Assembly (NCBI GenBank): GCA_028554755.1
Contig: JAPTOF010000011.1
Coordinates: forward strand, 3,996,501 to 4,060,500
Direction of reading: 5' to 3'
Origin: Cordia subcordata
Lineage: Eukaryota > Streptophyta > Magnoliopsida > Boraginales > Cordiaceae
Length of the DNA: 64,000 nucleotides
In this document: piece after piece, positions 33,281-44,118 of the stretch
How the letters are laid out: each line of letters starts with the position of its first letter
How positions within the stretch are numbered: the first letter of the stretch is position 1
Notes under the pieces: generated by a model
Databases searched by the model: none
What the model saw: only the letters and a program-made list of their open reading frames with translations
What the model was told of the DNA's origin: nothing
Translations under genes and position numbers: made by a program

Positions 33281-34589
33281 GAGAAAATGAGTTAAATACC
33301 TCATTTTTTTAAAAGAAAATTAAAATATTATGTTTTTGCAAAATGAGAAAAATGGGACAAAATTCAATTTCGAGTTTTCAAAACTTGAATATTACAATCT
33401 TTTATTTTTCAATCGTCGATTTTTGAAAATTCAAGCATATCTTCTAATTTTTTGCATTTTCAAGTTTTCAAAACTCGAAGATACATTTTGTGTATTTTAC
33501 TCATTAGTTTAAAAACACATGCCATTTTAGTTGTTTTAAAAAAATGAGACATTTAACTCATTCTCTCAGTCATAAAGGGCCTGTTTGGTTTTGTATTTTT
33601 CTTTTTAAGGATATATTTTTTAAAAAATAACTATTTGATTTGGCTCCTAAAAAAAATTAAAACTCTGAAAAAAAGTTTAAATACAACTCTTTTTAAAAGT
33701 TAAAATTTATTGTAATTGACATTATTTCCCAGGCAGAGGCTATCGTCCTGTTACCAGTCTTTGTTAGTGCCACCTTACGCCTAAAATTCTATTAATATAT
33801 TGAAGAAGGTGGACATAACTATTCTGTTAATATATAGAATCAAGTCGGCTAATGCAAATTTATTGTTAAATTTCAAATTTTTATTTTTATTTTTTTAATT
33901 TTAGAACTTTTATTTTGAATCTAAATATTTAATTTAAAAAATTTGAAATATTATAATTTTGTTTTTATTTTATATTATAGTATTTTAAAAATTTTTCAAT
34001 TTCTTTTTAATTTTTAATTTTTTGATTTAATAAGGTGAGGATAAACAAATTATATTGTAAGTCTAAATGAGAGCTTTTTTGGTAAAATAGTACAACAAAT
34101 TCTAACGTTTGAAATTCATACATATAAGAAAGGAAAATGTAATGCACAATCTGTTAATTTAGACCAAGAAAGTTAAGGTTAGGGATTATGTGACACTTTT
34201 TGAAAAATGCAAGAGAGTAATGTGGTATATTTTATATCACAAGGGATAATCAATTAGTTATACAAATTACCGGAGGGCAACGTGCATGTATTTTATCCCA
34301 AAAAAAAAAAAGTTACAGAATTGATCTTCTTTAAACCAAGCATCGCCTACTAACTTTCCACTAGAATCATCTGAGATCCCAATCCTTTTCTGATTCCCAA
34401 TGGATGTGTTTTTGGTGGTTGATTAATAGGATTGTCTGATAATGGTGGTTGATAGAGGAAAATAATAATATTTTTTATGCAATCTAAAATAATTTACTTT
34501 TTACTAGTATCATAACAAGAATCTCAAGCCGTTGTCTTGCTTGAACATATTAATGTTTAATGAAAGACCTTTTGGTGATGATAACTAAA
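33281..34589. other. AT-rich intergenic sequence
   Basis: Homopolymer-rich sequence with no frame above 60 codons that looks coding and no element boundary that I can support. Confidence 0.5.
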
Positions 34590-35100
34590 TGTTGAAATAT
34601 ATTCTCTTGCCATATGAAAAATAATAAGATTGTGGATTACCTTATAAGGTTGAGCCACTTCTCATATTGACCAATTAGTTTTTACGATCGAATCTCAAAA
34701 TTATTTATATGGCAAAAGAGTTAAGTCTTGGCCTAGTCTCTCATGCCTGCGCATGTGACCTGTTTTTGTTTTTTGGCTCGTTCAAGCGCTTTTGCGTATG
34801 ACTTATTTTTGTTCTTTGGCTCATTTGAGCACTTATGCGTGTGACTTATTTTTTCTCTTTGGCTCATTTGAGCACTTATTTGCTCTTTGGCTCGTTTGAA
34901 TATTTGTTCTTGACATACCTAGTTGTTCTTGGTTCTTGTTCTAGTCACACGTAAGGGACTGTTGAAATATATTCTCTTCTTGCATGGAAAAATAATAAGA
35001 TTGTAGGAGGGTGTTGAAATATATTTCCTTCCCCCATAGAAAAAAATAAAATTGTAGACCATCTTATAAGATCTTAAGCCATTTCTCATATTGACTAATT
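34590..35100. repeat. Short repeats beginning TGTTGAAATATATT
   Basis: TGTTGAAATATATTCTCTT starts at 34,590 and 34,960, and a variant at 35,012. The first and third are followed by similar sequence (AATAATAAGATTGT...CTTATAAG...TCTCATATTGACYAATT). Between them, 34,780-34,915 holds three to four imperfect copies of a ~48-bp unit (TTTGGCTCATTTGAGCACTTATGC). The layout could be the remains of a very small LTR (TRIM-like) element. Confidence 0.5.
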
Positions 35101-35479
35101 GATTTTTTTTAATTTTTTTGCATATTTTCTCCCCATATTTTATCCTTTTTATTCTTTTTCCCCACTAAGGATAAAGTGAGACCAAATGCATGATTAATTT
35201 CGTATTTGTGAAATAATAAAACAAGTTCCAACAAAATTACATGTTCTACAATTATAGTAAAACGGTGTTAATTATTTTAGCAGCTAAGATACGTCAATCC
35301 ATTGAAAATTTATCTCAAAATAGCCAAAGAAGAACTATAAATGACACTCAATCTAGCAGAATAAAAGTTTCAAATAGAAAATTACTGAATCAATCAATAG
35401 TCAATGCTTAAGAGACTAGAAGCAGTCGAGGCACAAAACAAGTCAGCCAATTTTTATCCTTGTGGTAGCAATTTAGAAC

Positions 35480-35705
35480 GAGATTGCATCATTTCCTATA
35501 CACAAGAAGAATAATTTTAATCATCCACATAAAACTAAATTAATTTTTACCTTTTATTTTAAAATTTAAATTCTTCATCAATATCTTTTCTTTTTTTTTT
35601 GTTTTAAAATAAAAGATCTAAATTAGTTTAATCTTGTGTGAATAATTGAGATTATCTCTCCAATATATACAAGAGAGAATAAAAAATAAGAGAAGATTTA
35701 ATCTC
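35480..35705. mobile_element. 226-bp foldback MITE with 9-bp target duplication
   Basis: The sequence is flanked by perfect ATTTAGAAC (35,471-35,479 and 35,706-35,714). It begins GAGATTGCATC and ends TTTAATCTC. Its two halves are imperfect inverted repeats: TTACCTTTTATTTTAAAA on the left and TTTTAAAATAAAAGATCTAA on the right, with the flanking blocks also pairing. A 9-bp duplication points to a Mutator-like origin. The other three tandem units lack it, which confirms insertion. Confidence 0.8.
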
Positions 35706-35972
35706 ATTTAGAACCACTAGGAATAGTAAATTTGTCCACTCTCGTCGATTGCACTAACTTTGAAAAGTCTACTGCTAGACTAATGCATTTAATGGACCAA
35801 CTATGATGAGGGATTTGGAAATGATCAAATAAAGTGACTGATTAATTAATAATTAACTAATGTTGAGTTAGGCATTTTTTTCTTTTTTCCAAATGCAAGA
35901 TTATCATATTTATGAACTAACAAGAAAAAAAAAGGTCCAACCAAATTAAATACACGTTTTACAATCACTATA

Positions 35973-36254
35973 AAAAAAATCAAGCATATGTGGCGGTTTT
36001 ATTATATAGGCAAGGGTTTAGGTAATATATAGATATATTATTACGCAAGACAATTAATTAATGTATTCTTAGCTTAATTAATAGATGGTATGATTATAGT
36101 GTGTTATTCAATAAGTTAGACTCAAAGTTTGAACCGTGGATGAAACATAGTGCATTTTTTCTAGTAAAACTATATATATGTGGCGGTTTAAAGAAGCCGA
36201 CAACTATATAGCTGGTCGTTTTACTGCCTCTATTACCTTTTTTTTTTTTAATGA
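35973..36254. mobile_element. ~283-bp insertion in the second tandem unit
   Basis: Absent from the other units. ACTATA occurs on both sides (35,967-35,972 and 36,255-36,260) and fits a target duplication. The ends are A-rich on the left and T-rich on the right. TATGTGGCGGTTT occurs near both ends in the same orientation. The element class is not clear: the left edge CACTATAAAAAAAATC resembles CACTA ends but the right edge does not match. Confidence 0.5.
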
Positions 36255-37689
36255 ACTATAGCAAAGTGGCGTTATTTTAGCAAATAAGATGTAGCACATT
36301 GAAAATTCCCCCTGGAACAGGTAAAAGAAACTACATTCAATTTAGAATTGAATGAATAAAAGTTTCAAATAGAAATTTATTGCATCAACAGTTTTTAAGA
36401 GACTAGAAGCAGTTAAGGTAGAAAACAAGCTCAGCCTAGTTTTGTCCTTGTAGTAGCAATTTTAAAAACTGGGAACTTCAAATTTGCCAACTCTTATCAA
36501 TTGTACTAAAAGTTTGAAAATTCTATTGTTTAGACTCATACATTTATTGGACCAACAATGATGAGGGATTTGGAAACCAGCAAATGAGTTGATAGATTAA
36601 TTACTATTGAATGTTGAGTTAGGCACCTTTTTTTCCCCTTTTCAAATGCGAGATTAACGTCATATTTGTGAAATAATTAAAAAAATGTGTCCAACCAAAT
36701 TACATGTTTCACAATTGTAATAAAGTGGTATTATTTTAGCCAATAAGATGTAAAATTTCATTAAGAATTTATCCTGAAACAGGCAAAAGGAAACTGTAAA
36801 AGACATTCAATTTAGAATTGAAGCATAAAAGTTTCAAATTAGAAAAATTATTGCATCAATAGTCAATGTTTAAGAGACTAGAAGTAGTCAAGGCAAAAAA
36901 AGATCTCAGCCTTACCTTTGTGGTGGCAATTTAAAACGATTGGGATTATCAAATTTGTCCACTTATGAATTGCAGCAATTTGGAAAAGTCTACTCTTTAG
37001 ACTAATTCATTTATTGGACCAACAATGACGAGGGATTTGGAAATGAGGAGACAGATTAATTAATAACGAGTGTTGAGTTAAGCTCTTTTGTTTTTTTTTT
37101 TTGGAATTCAAGATTAACAACATATTTTTCAAATAATTTTTTTTTAAAAAAAGTCCAACCAAATTGCATGTTTTACAATTGTAGCAAAGTCATGGTCTTA
37201 TTTTAGCAAATAAGATGTATCATTCCATTGAAAATTTATCCCAGAACAGCCAAAAGAATAGAAAAACTATAAAAGACATTCAATTTAGAATTGATGAATA
37301 AAAGTTTCAAAAAGAAAATTGTCGCATCAATAGTCAATGTTTCAGATATTAGAAGTAGTCAAGGCAGAAACAAGCTCAGCCACTTCTATCCTAGTGGTAG
37401 CAAATTAAAGCATTGGCACATCAATTTTGTCCACTCTCCTCAATTGCACTAAGTTCGAAAATTCTACTATTTAAACTAATACATTTATTGGACCAACAAT
37501 GTTAAGGGATTTGGAAAAAAGGTGGCAGAATAATTAATAACGAATGTTGTGTTCAGCACTTTTCATTTTCTCCAAATTAGATGGTTGATCTTTTATTGCA
37601 ATTATTTAATGTCCTATATTTTCTGTAATCGTGTTTGATGCCACTAGAGTTGGTTAATTTCTTATATTAGAAAATATATATAAGAAAAA

Positions 37690-37826
37690 TATAGGATATG
37701 GCTCGTATTTTGAATCTGTTTTAGAGATCCTTATTTTGGTCAAATTAGGAGTCTTGCCATATTTTTAGTGATATCTTATTTGAAGATTTTTGTGTTCTAT
37801 AAGTAGGAAATTAGCCTATTATATTA
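37690..37826 (+). repeat. LTR of a non-autonomous element, left part before the Tork insertion
   Basis: GTCAAATTAGGAGTCTTGCC and TTTTTGTGTTCTATAAGTAGG match the LTR at 5,265-5,632. It breaks at 37,826 and resumes at 45,271. The exact LTR start is unclear. The 37,576-37,689 stretch is unassigned AT-rich sequence. Confidence 0.7.
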
Positions 37827-38156
37827 TGTTGGAGAAAAACATGCAAACACGAAGAATACGAGAAGAAAAACGGACACGAGAAATTACATGGTTCGGCCTT
37901 AAAGCCTACGTCCACGGGCAGCAGAGAACAATTCTATTATTGATCACAAATACTATAAGGCTTACTCTGGTTTCTCTCACACGTCCTAACACAATGAGTA
38001 TTGCTACATATTTATGGCGCAAAGGTTTCCTAAATCCTATTAAGCAGAAAAAGCAACTAATTAATTATGTGCTAAAAAGGTAATAAGCTAATAAGATAAC
38101 GTGCACAAAAGTTAATTTGCTATTCTTGTTGCCCAAGAATACGGCCACATTCAACA
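37827..38156 (-). repeat. 3' LTR of the Tork element
   Basis: 330 bp; plus-strand ends TGTTGGAGAAAAAC and ATTCAACA. The purine-rich AAGGTGGAAATT on the minus strand just before it is the PPT. It carries CCGTGGACGTAGGCTTTAAG near 37,910 (minus strand), shared in part with the non-autonomous LTRs. Confidence 0.85.
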
Positions 38157-38676
38157 AATTTCCACCTTGGCACGTATTCGCTCCAATCAACACACCATCG
38201 TCCCTACAGCCAACTGCCCCTAAGGGTTCAATGTTCTGCACTGTAAATAGCAACCAGGTCCAAGCAATGCTTGAACTTGCTGACTGGAACCACCTTAGTC
38301 ATCATATCTGGTGGATTCTCATAAGTAGATATCTTCTGCACCGATATGATCCCCTGTGATACGACATCTTTGATAAAGGGATATCTGATGTCAATGTGTT
38401 TAGTCCTTTCATGATACATCTGATTCTTCGTTAGATAGATTGCATTCTAGCAATCACAAAAGACTGTACTTATATCTTGTTGCCGTCCAAGATCACGAAC
38501 CACGCCTTGTAACCATATGGCCTCCTTTACAAATTCTGCAATTGCCATTACTCTGCCTCAGTAGTCGATAATGCCATAGTAAATTGCAATGTCGCTTTCC
38601 AACTGATAGCACATCTAGAGAGAGTAAACATGTAACTCGTTAGAGATCTTCTATTATCAAGGTCACCCACAAAGTC
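38157..38676 (-). pseudogene. Tork RNase H, C-terminal part
   Basis: The minus strand reads DFVGDLDNRRSLTSYMF, a decayed middle part, and then HERTKHIDIRYPFIKDVV...QKISTYENPPDMMTKVVP. This is the Copia RNase H end. It is separated from its first part at 40,566 by the solo LTR, and the frame joins cleanly when one AAGTC copy and the insertion are left out. A stop occurs near 38,450. Confidence 0.85.
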
Positions 38677-40560
38677 TGTTAGGATTAGTATGCCTTAAAG
38701 CTCACTTGTACATGACATTTTGGATATGAAACAATGTATAATCATATTTTTGTTAAATGGCATTATGAGTTTCTTACATATAATCTCTGTTATGTTTTAT
38801 CGATGCATGTATGAAGGTCCTTTGACTTGCACTAATGACTTGGGTGCGCAGTGAGGCTGGACGCACAGTAGGTCCAAGTCTAGATTTAGTCACATCATAA
38901 ATTGAATCCATAACCAAATAAGTAGTGTTGGGCACTCTACTGGGATAAGGTTATATTGAGCAAGTCTGCTCTTTGAGGGTGATCTACCTAGGTCATTGGA
39001 GGACTTTCTGGATTTGTCTCAATAGTACGTGTGTCACGTATTGGATAGGACTATTGTGAGTATGTTTTCTAGCGACGTACTATCAAAGAAAGAAAACAAG
39101 ACACTCATTGCTACTAAATGATCATTGCTTTTAATCTTGAGTATATGTGGATGAACTAATGAAGTTAGGGTTTAGTACTTTGATTCACTGTGGGTGAGAT
39201 CTTATTTTATTAGGATCAACCTTGTGCATTGAGTGCTAAGTTCTAATTAATTAGAACATGCATATGCAAAATGGAATCTATGTGCCTTTGGGATTGTCCA
39301 AATTTATCATCCGAATCTAGATCTAGTGATACTACCTTTATAGGTGTGTCATCATATGGCTTGAGGGTCGCTCCGAGATCAAGAGATTCCATGACCAAGG
39401 ATGGTTGGCAATAGGACAAGAAACCCAACGGAAAAGATACAGCTAAGGAGGTGATAGTACACGGCCAAAGGACCGATCTTAGGTGGGTATACATAGAGGG
39501 GCATTATGGTCAGTTATTTAGTAGGTCAAAGACAAAGTTCACATTCTTTTGTGATAAGCTTTTGGGTAATGACAATTATTCTTGGAGTGCAACTTTGATC
39601 TTATGGTGGAATAGATCGAAGTTAAAAATAATTATTATGTCGCCTAGATCGGGCAAGGATAATTTTAATTATTTTTGGAAGCCAATGATAATTGTGTCTT
39701 CTTGGTCCCTTCCTAGTTGAAATGACTTTGAGAGAGTAATCTTGAAAGAGCAAATTCCATATTGTGGTAGTAGCCTTATTGGGCCAAAGCTTGAAATTGG
39801 GTTTGGACTTTCTTTAGAGTCCAAGATAACCTAATTGGGCTAGGATGGTTTCCTATTGGACTTGGGCCTCCGCATGGATTATGGACTATGTGTTGGACTT
39901 GGATAATGGGCTTGGCCTAAGTCTTCCAAGACAAGTGGACAACTTGCAAAATACTACAAAAACAAGTGGACAACTTGCACAAGTCTTCCAAGACAAGATA
40001 GACAAGTTTCAAAAGGAAATACTACATGGAAATTTTCTCCCACATTGAAAGTTTAGCAACTTTAGATGCCAAGGTTCTCTCTATAAATAGACAAGACCCT
40101 ACACCTTTTATGTATTCCACTTTGTAGTTGATTTCTTCCTTTTGGCAAGAAAATACTACAACACATAGTACACACTTATTGTGTGATTTTTGCTCTAGTT
40201 TTTCAAGAGCATATTACTTTGCTTCTTCCCACACAAGAGGCTATTCTCTCAAGATAAGTCTCTTTAATCATAGGGAAGAAGACTAGGGAGTTGCTTATTG
40301 TGACACCCTTATAGCAAATTTTGGTGGCCTTGTTCGTGAACGGGAATAAAGCTCGTGACCGGTTTTAGCTTCATCAAAGGCCCCACGCTTCAAGAGGTTA
40401 TCTTTATATATTTTGCAAGTACTAGTTATATTCTATATATGTTCTTAAGCATGTTCTTGTGTGTGTAATGTGGATATTTTATTTTCCTAGCATGTTTTCT
40501 TAGTTATAATTTAGAAAATATGGACTAGGATACCCCACACTTAATAATATCGATCCTGCA
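38677..40560 (-). repeat. 1.9-kb solo LTR nested in the Tork RNase H
   Basis: TGTTAGGATTAG...ATCGATCCTGCA, with perfect AAGTC on both sides (38,672-38,676 and 40,561-40,565). No PBS, coding frame or second LTR is inside. A TATA box CTCTATAAATAG near 40,079 and the read-through of the motifs suggest that its own transcription runs on the plus strand, against Tork; the strand given here is that of the host frame and the LTR orientation is tentative. A solo LTR results from recombination between the two LTRs of an element. Confidence 0.85.
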
Positions 40561-40565
40561 AAGTC

Positions 40566-41580
40566 TGAATCACAATAACCCACTAACCTCGCGCAATCTC
40601 TAGCCATCTTGCTAAACAACAAACTTACATTTGCAGTGCCACGCAAATATCTCATTATCCATTTCACCGCTTCCCAGTATACTTTCTTAGGCGATGCCAT
40701 ATACTTGCTCACAACACTAACTACATGTGAAATGTCAGGACGAGTGCATACCATAGCATACGTCAAGCTACCAACAACACTTGAGTATGAAACATGAGAC
40801 ATGTGCTTCACTTCTTCTTCGATTTTAGGTGACAAATCTGTAGACAAATTGAAATGAGCAGCAAGCGGCACATTCACAGGCTTTGCTTTAAGCATCCCGA
40901 AACGCTCTAGCACCTTCTCAATATAACTTTGCTGAGACAAGAACAACTTCCCAGCGTTTCTATCTTTGTGAATCTCTATGCCAAGAATCTTCTTCGCTGC
41001 TCCAAGATCCTTCATCTCAAACTCATCACCCAGCTGCTTCTTTAATTCGTCGATTGCAGACATGCTTTCAGTAGCAATAAGCATATCATCGACATATAAC
41101 AACAAGTACACAAACGAACCATCTGGAAGCTTCTGAAGATACACATAGTTGTCATAGGCACTCCTTGTGTATCCAGCACTTACCATGAATGTGTCAAATC
41201 TCTTGTACCATTGCTGAGATGACTGCTTCAACCTATACAAGGACTTCTTTAGTTTGCAAACATGATTCTCTTTACCAAGAACTACATACCCCTCCAGTTG
41301 GCTCATGTAAATCTGCTCTTCAAGATCACCATGCAAAAACGCCATTTTCATATCTAGCTACTCAAGCTCAAAGTCATGAAGAGCAACCAAGGCAAGTGAA
41401 ACCCTGATGGAGCTATGCTTCACTACCAGAGAGAACACTTCATTGAAGTCAACACCTTTCATTTGTGTATAGCCTTTTACCACTAATCCCGCCTTGTATC
41501 GAGGACCTTCAACCCCTGGAGTACCTTCCTTTTTCTTGTAAACCCATTTGAAACCAACAACTCACTGTCCCTTAGGCAAT
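40566..41580 (-). pseudogene. Tork reverse transcriptase and RNase H start
   Basis: From 41,560 the minus strand gives VVGFKWVYKKKEGTPGVEGP, then KMAFLHGDLEEQIYMSQLEG, the intact catalytic LLYVDDMLIA (near 41,090), LGIEIHKDR, TRPDISHVVSVVSKYM and the RNase H start LVGYCDSDF, where the solo LTR enters. A 280-codon stretch from 41,351 is open. Stops precede it at 41,354 and about 41,560 (QSV-type and GQ-stop-VV). This is the best-preserved RT in the window. Confidence 0.9.
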
Positions 41581-41798
41581 TTAACAAGCTCTCATGTTTG
41601 ATTCTTTTGAAGAGACTCAATCTCTTCACTCATGGCACCTACCCACTGAGTATCTAGATATAGCCTCTTTGTATGAATTCGCTCATGTCTTTCAATTATT
41701 TCAGCAATAGTCAAAGCATAAGCAATAAGATCAACGTATCCATACCTTTGAGGCTCGCTAATCTGTCTCCTTTCTCGCCCAGTAGCAATGCTGTACTT

Positions 41799-43136
41799 CT
41801 ATTGTTCAGGCACATTTTGATCATGCACCTCAGTTGGCTGAGTTGGCTGAATTGGATTGCTACTATTGTTAGATGGAACATTTGGAACATTAGTAAGTAC
41901 CTCTACCTGCTCTTTGACACCGTGGTCTAAACCACCTACCGCTTTCTCCTTTTCTTGGTTTAATGAAGTAGACTCATTGAATGTGACATCCCTGCTGATG
42001 AGGAAACCTGGAGACTTTGGATCTGTGCACCACAACCTGTAACCTTTCCTCTCAGATGCATACCCTAGGAAAATGCATTTCTTTGCCCTCGGCTCCAACT
42101 TGCCATCCTTTACGTGAGCGTATGCAGGGTAACTGAACACCTTCAATTGAGAGTAGTCAGCAGGCTTACCAGACCATAACTCAAAAGGAGTTTTCAATTT
42201 AATAGCTTTGGATGGAGACCTATTCACCAAGTAGCACGTTGTATTAACAGCTTCAGCCCAAAAGTCTTGACTCAAGCTAGAATGGGAGAGCATACAACGA
42301 GCTCTCTCCACCAGAGTTCTATTCATGCGTTCTACAACTACATTCTGTTGTGGTGTCCCTGCACATGTGCAGTGTCTCACAATGCCATATTTCCTACATA
42401 ACTCATCAAACTCTTTATTACAATATTCCAACCCATTGTCAGTCCTAAGACACTTAATCTATTTACCAGTTTGCTTCTCAATCAATGTCTTCCACTTGAC
42501 AAATGCTAGAAACACCTCATCTTTAGTTTTCAAGATGTATATCCACACTATCCGAGAGTATGCATCAATGAAAGTGATGTAATACCTGACACCTTTCTTG
42601 GAAGGAACTTTATTAGGACCCCAAAGATCAAAATGAATGTAATCAAGTGTACCTTTGGTATTCTCCTGCCCCTTGCTGAACTTCACCCTAGTTTGCTTTT
42701 CAAAAACACAATGCTCGCAGAATTCAAGCTTTTTCGTTTTTTGCCCACAAAGCAAATCCCTCTTGCTTAGCCCAATCAGTCCCTTCTCACTCATATGGCT
42801 TAACCTTTTGTGCCATAACTGCGTAGTGTCATTATCACTCTTCTCGAATGCAACAACTGCAACACTTGTAACTATATTACCTTGAAGAACATATAGGCCG
42901 CCAGTCAAGTTCCCTTTCAAGAGCACAATTGCACCTTTGGTCACCTTTAACACACCATTCTCACTTCGCAATTTGTACCCATGAGAATCCAAACGTCCAA
43001 GAGAAATCAAGTTTTTCTTCAACTCCGGTACATGCCAACACTCGAGAGATCTTGTAATACCATCAAACATCTTAATATTTACGATGCCCATTCCCTTCAC
43101 CTTTAACGAAAGATCATTGCCTAGAAAGACTTTCCC
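41799..43136 (-). pseudogene. Tork protease end and integrase
   Basis: After the protease the minus strand carries ELKKNLISLGRLDSHGY, the zinc-binding domain (LWHKRLSHMS...CEHCVFEKQ), the core with first Asp (IHFDLWGPN), second Asp (LRTDNGLEYC) and Glu (VVVERMNRTL, where Gly-Val-Ala is usual), and a C-terminal part with FELWSGKPADYSQLKVF. All lie in one frame, interrupted by TAG at 42,459 between the two Asp residues. The three catalytic residues survive. Confidence 0.9.
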
Positions 43137-43230
43137 TTATCTTTTGGAATAAAAAGAGAACCAGTCACACCTAGGACACATATGGAATATTGCACCAGTA
43201 TAAAAAATCCATTGATTATGCCACTGTGAT
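43137..43230 (-). pseudogene. Tork protease with mutated active site
   Basis: WIFYTGAIFHMCPRCDWFSF stands where Copia proteases have W-I-x-D-T-G-A-S. The catalytic Asp is Tyr, so the protease would be inactive. A TAA at 43,137 follows in the same frame. Confidence 0.85.
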
Positions 43231-44073
43231 GCACTCATAGTCAAAACTTCCCCAGTACTACTCGAGTTCTCCCCATCACTGTCAGCACTCGCTACCACAT
43301 AGGCTAAATTCTCTACCTTTTTCTTTCCTTTTTTCAGTTTTGGACATTCTTGCTTAATGTGACCCTTTTCACCACACTCAAAACAGCGTAGCTTCCTTGC
43401 TCTTGATTTTGACCTTGACTTTCTTTTCTTTTTATCGAAAGATCCCCCTCTATTCTCCAATCTCCCTCTACTCATTAAACCCTCCCCATGAACTTTTTCT
43501 CTATGTCTCGGAATATGTGTTTGAAGATCCTTCGATTTTAGTGAAGAAATCACATCTTCAAAGGTAATTTTATCCCTCCCGTACAGCATAGTGTCCACAA
43601 AGTTCATATATGAATGCGGTAAGGAGCATAATAGGATCATAGCTTGGTCTTCATCATCAATTTTAACACCTACATCCTTCAAAGCAATAAAATAAGAGGT
43701 AAACTCATCAAGGTGTGTTTTAATGATGTACCTCTTTCATTCTAAGATGATACAATCGCTTCTTCAAGTAAAGGTGATTTGTGAGAGATTTAGATGCATG
43801 CAATTCCACCAAAGTATTCCAAACCTCAACTGCTATCGTCTTCTCAGCAATCTCCAGCAATCCTTCATTCGTCATGGACATATGTATTGCACTCAAGGCT
43901 TTCGCTTCAAGTTCTTCTCTCGTTGCTGGTTCCGTCTTTTTCCAGATCACTTCTTCAATGACTTTCCAAACTCCTTGCATTATTATAAATGTCTTGAATC
44001 TGATCCTCCATAGACTGAAACTCATTCTCCCATTAAACTTCTCGGTTTCAAACTTTCCACCTATGGAAGACAT
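43201..44073 (-). pseudogene. Tork gag
   Basis: The ATG at 44,071-44,073 (MSSIGGKFETEKFNGRMSFS) is the likely start; the open frame extends 15 codons further upstream without a better ATG. It continues with WKVIEEVIW, ASKSLTNHLYLKKRLYHLRM, then a frameshift at about 43,700, LPHSYMNFVDTMLYGRD, a basic segment and the zinc knuckle CFECGEKGHIKQEC near 43,380. This is Gag of the UBN2/Tnt1 type. Confidence 0.9.
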
Positions 44074-44118
44074 CTTTGTTTGCTCAAAACTCACACGTCG
44101 GGATGGAATTTGGCTCAA

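Larger units (their letters stand above)
35180..37575. repeat. ~470-bp tandem repeat, four copies
   Basis: The anchor TTGGACCAACAATGATGAGG occurs (with changes) at about 35,793, 36,547, 37,016 and 37,489. The last two spacings are 469 and 473 bp; the first is 754 bp because of a ~283-bp insertion. Each unit also carries CCAACCAAATTACATG, AGCAAATAAGATGTA, AAAGACATTCAATTTAGAATTG and AGAGACTAGAAGCAGTC in that order. Units differ by point changes and small indels. No coding potential. Confidence 0.85.

Noticed and set aside
35967..36260. A CACTA transposon
   Set aside because: The left edge reads CACTATAA, but there is no matching TAGTG right end and the flanking repeat is six bases, not three.
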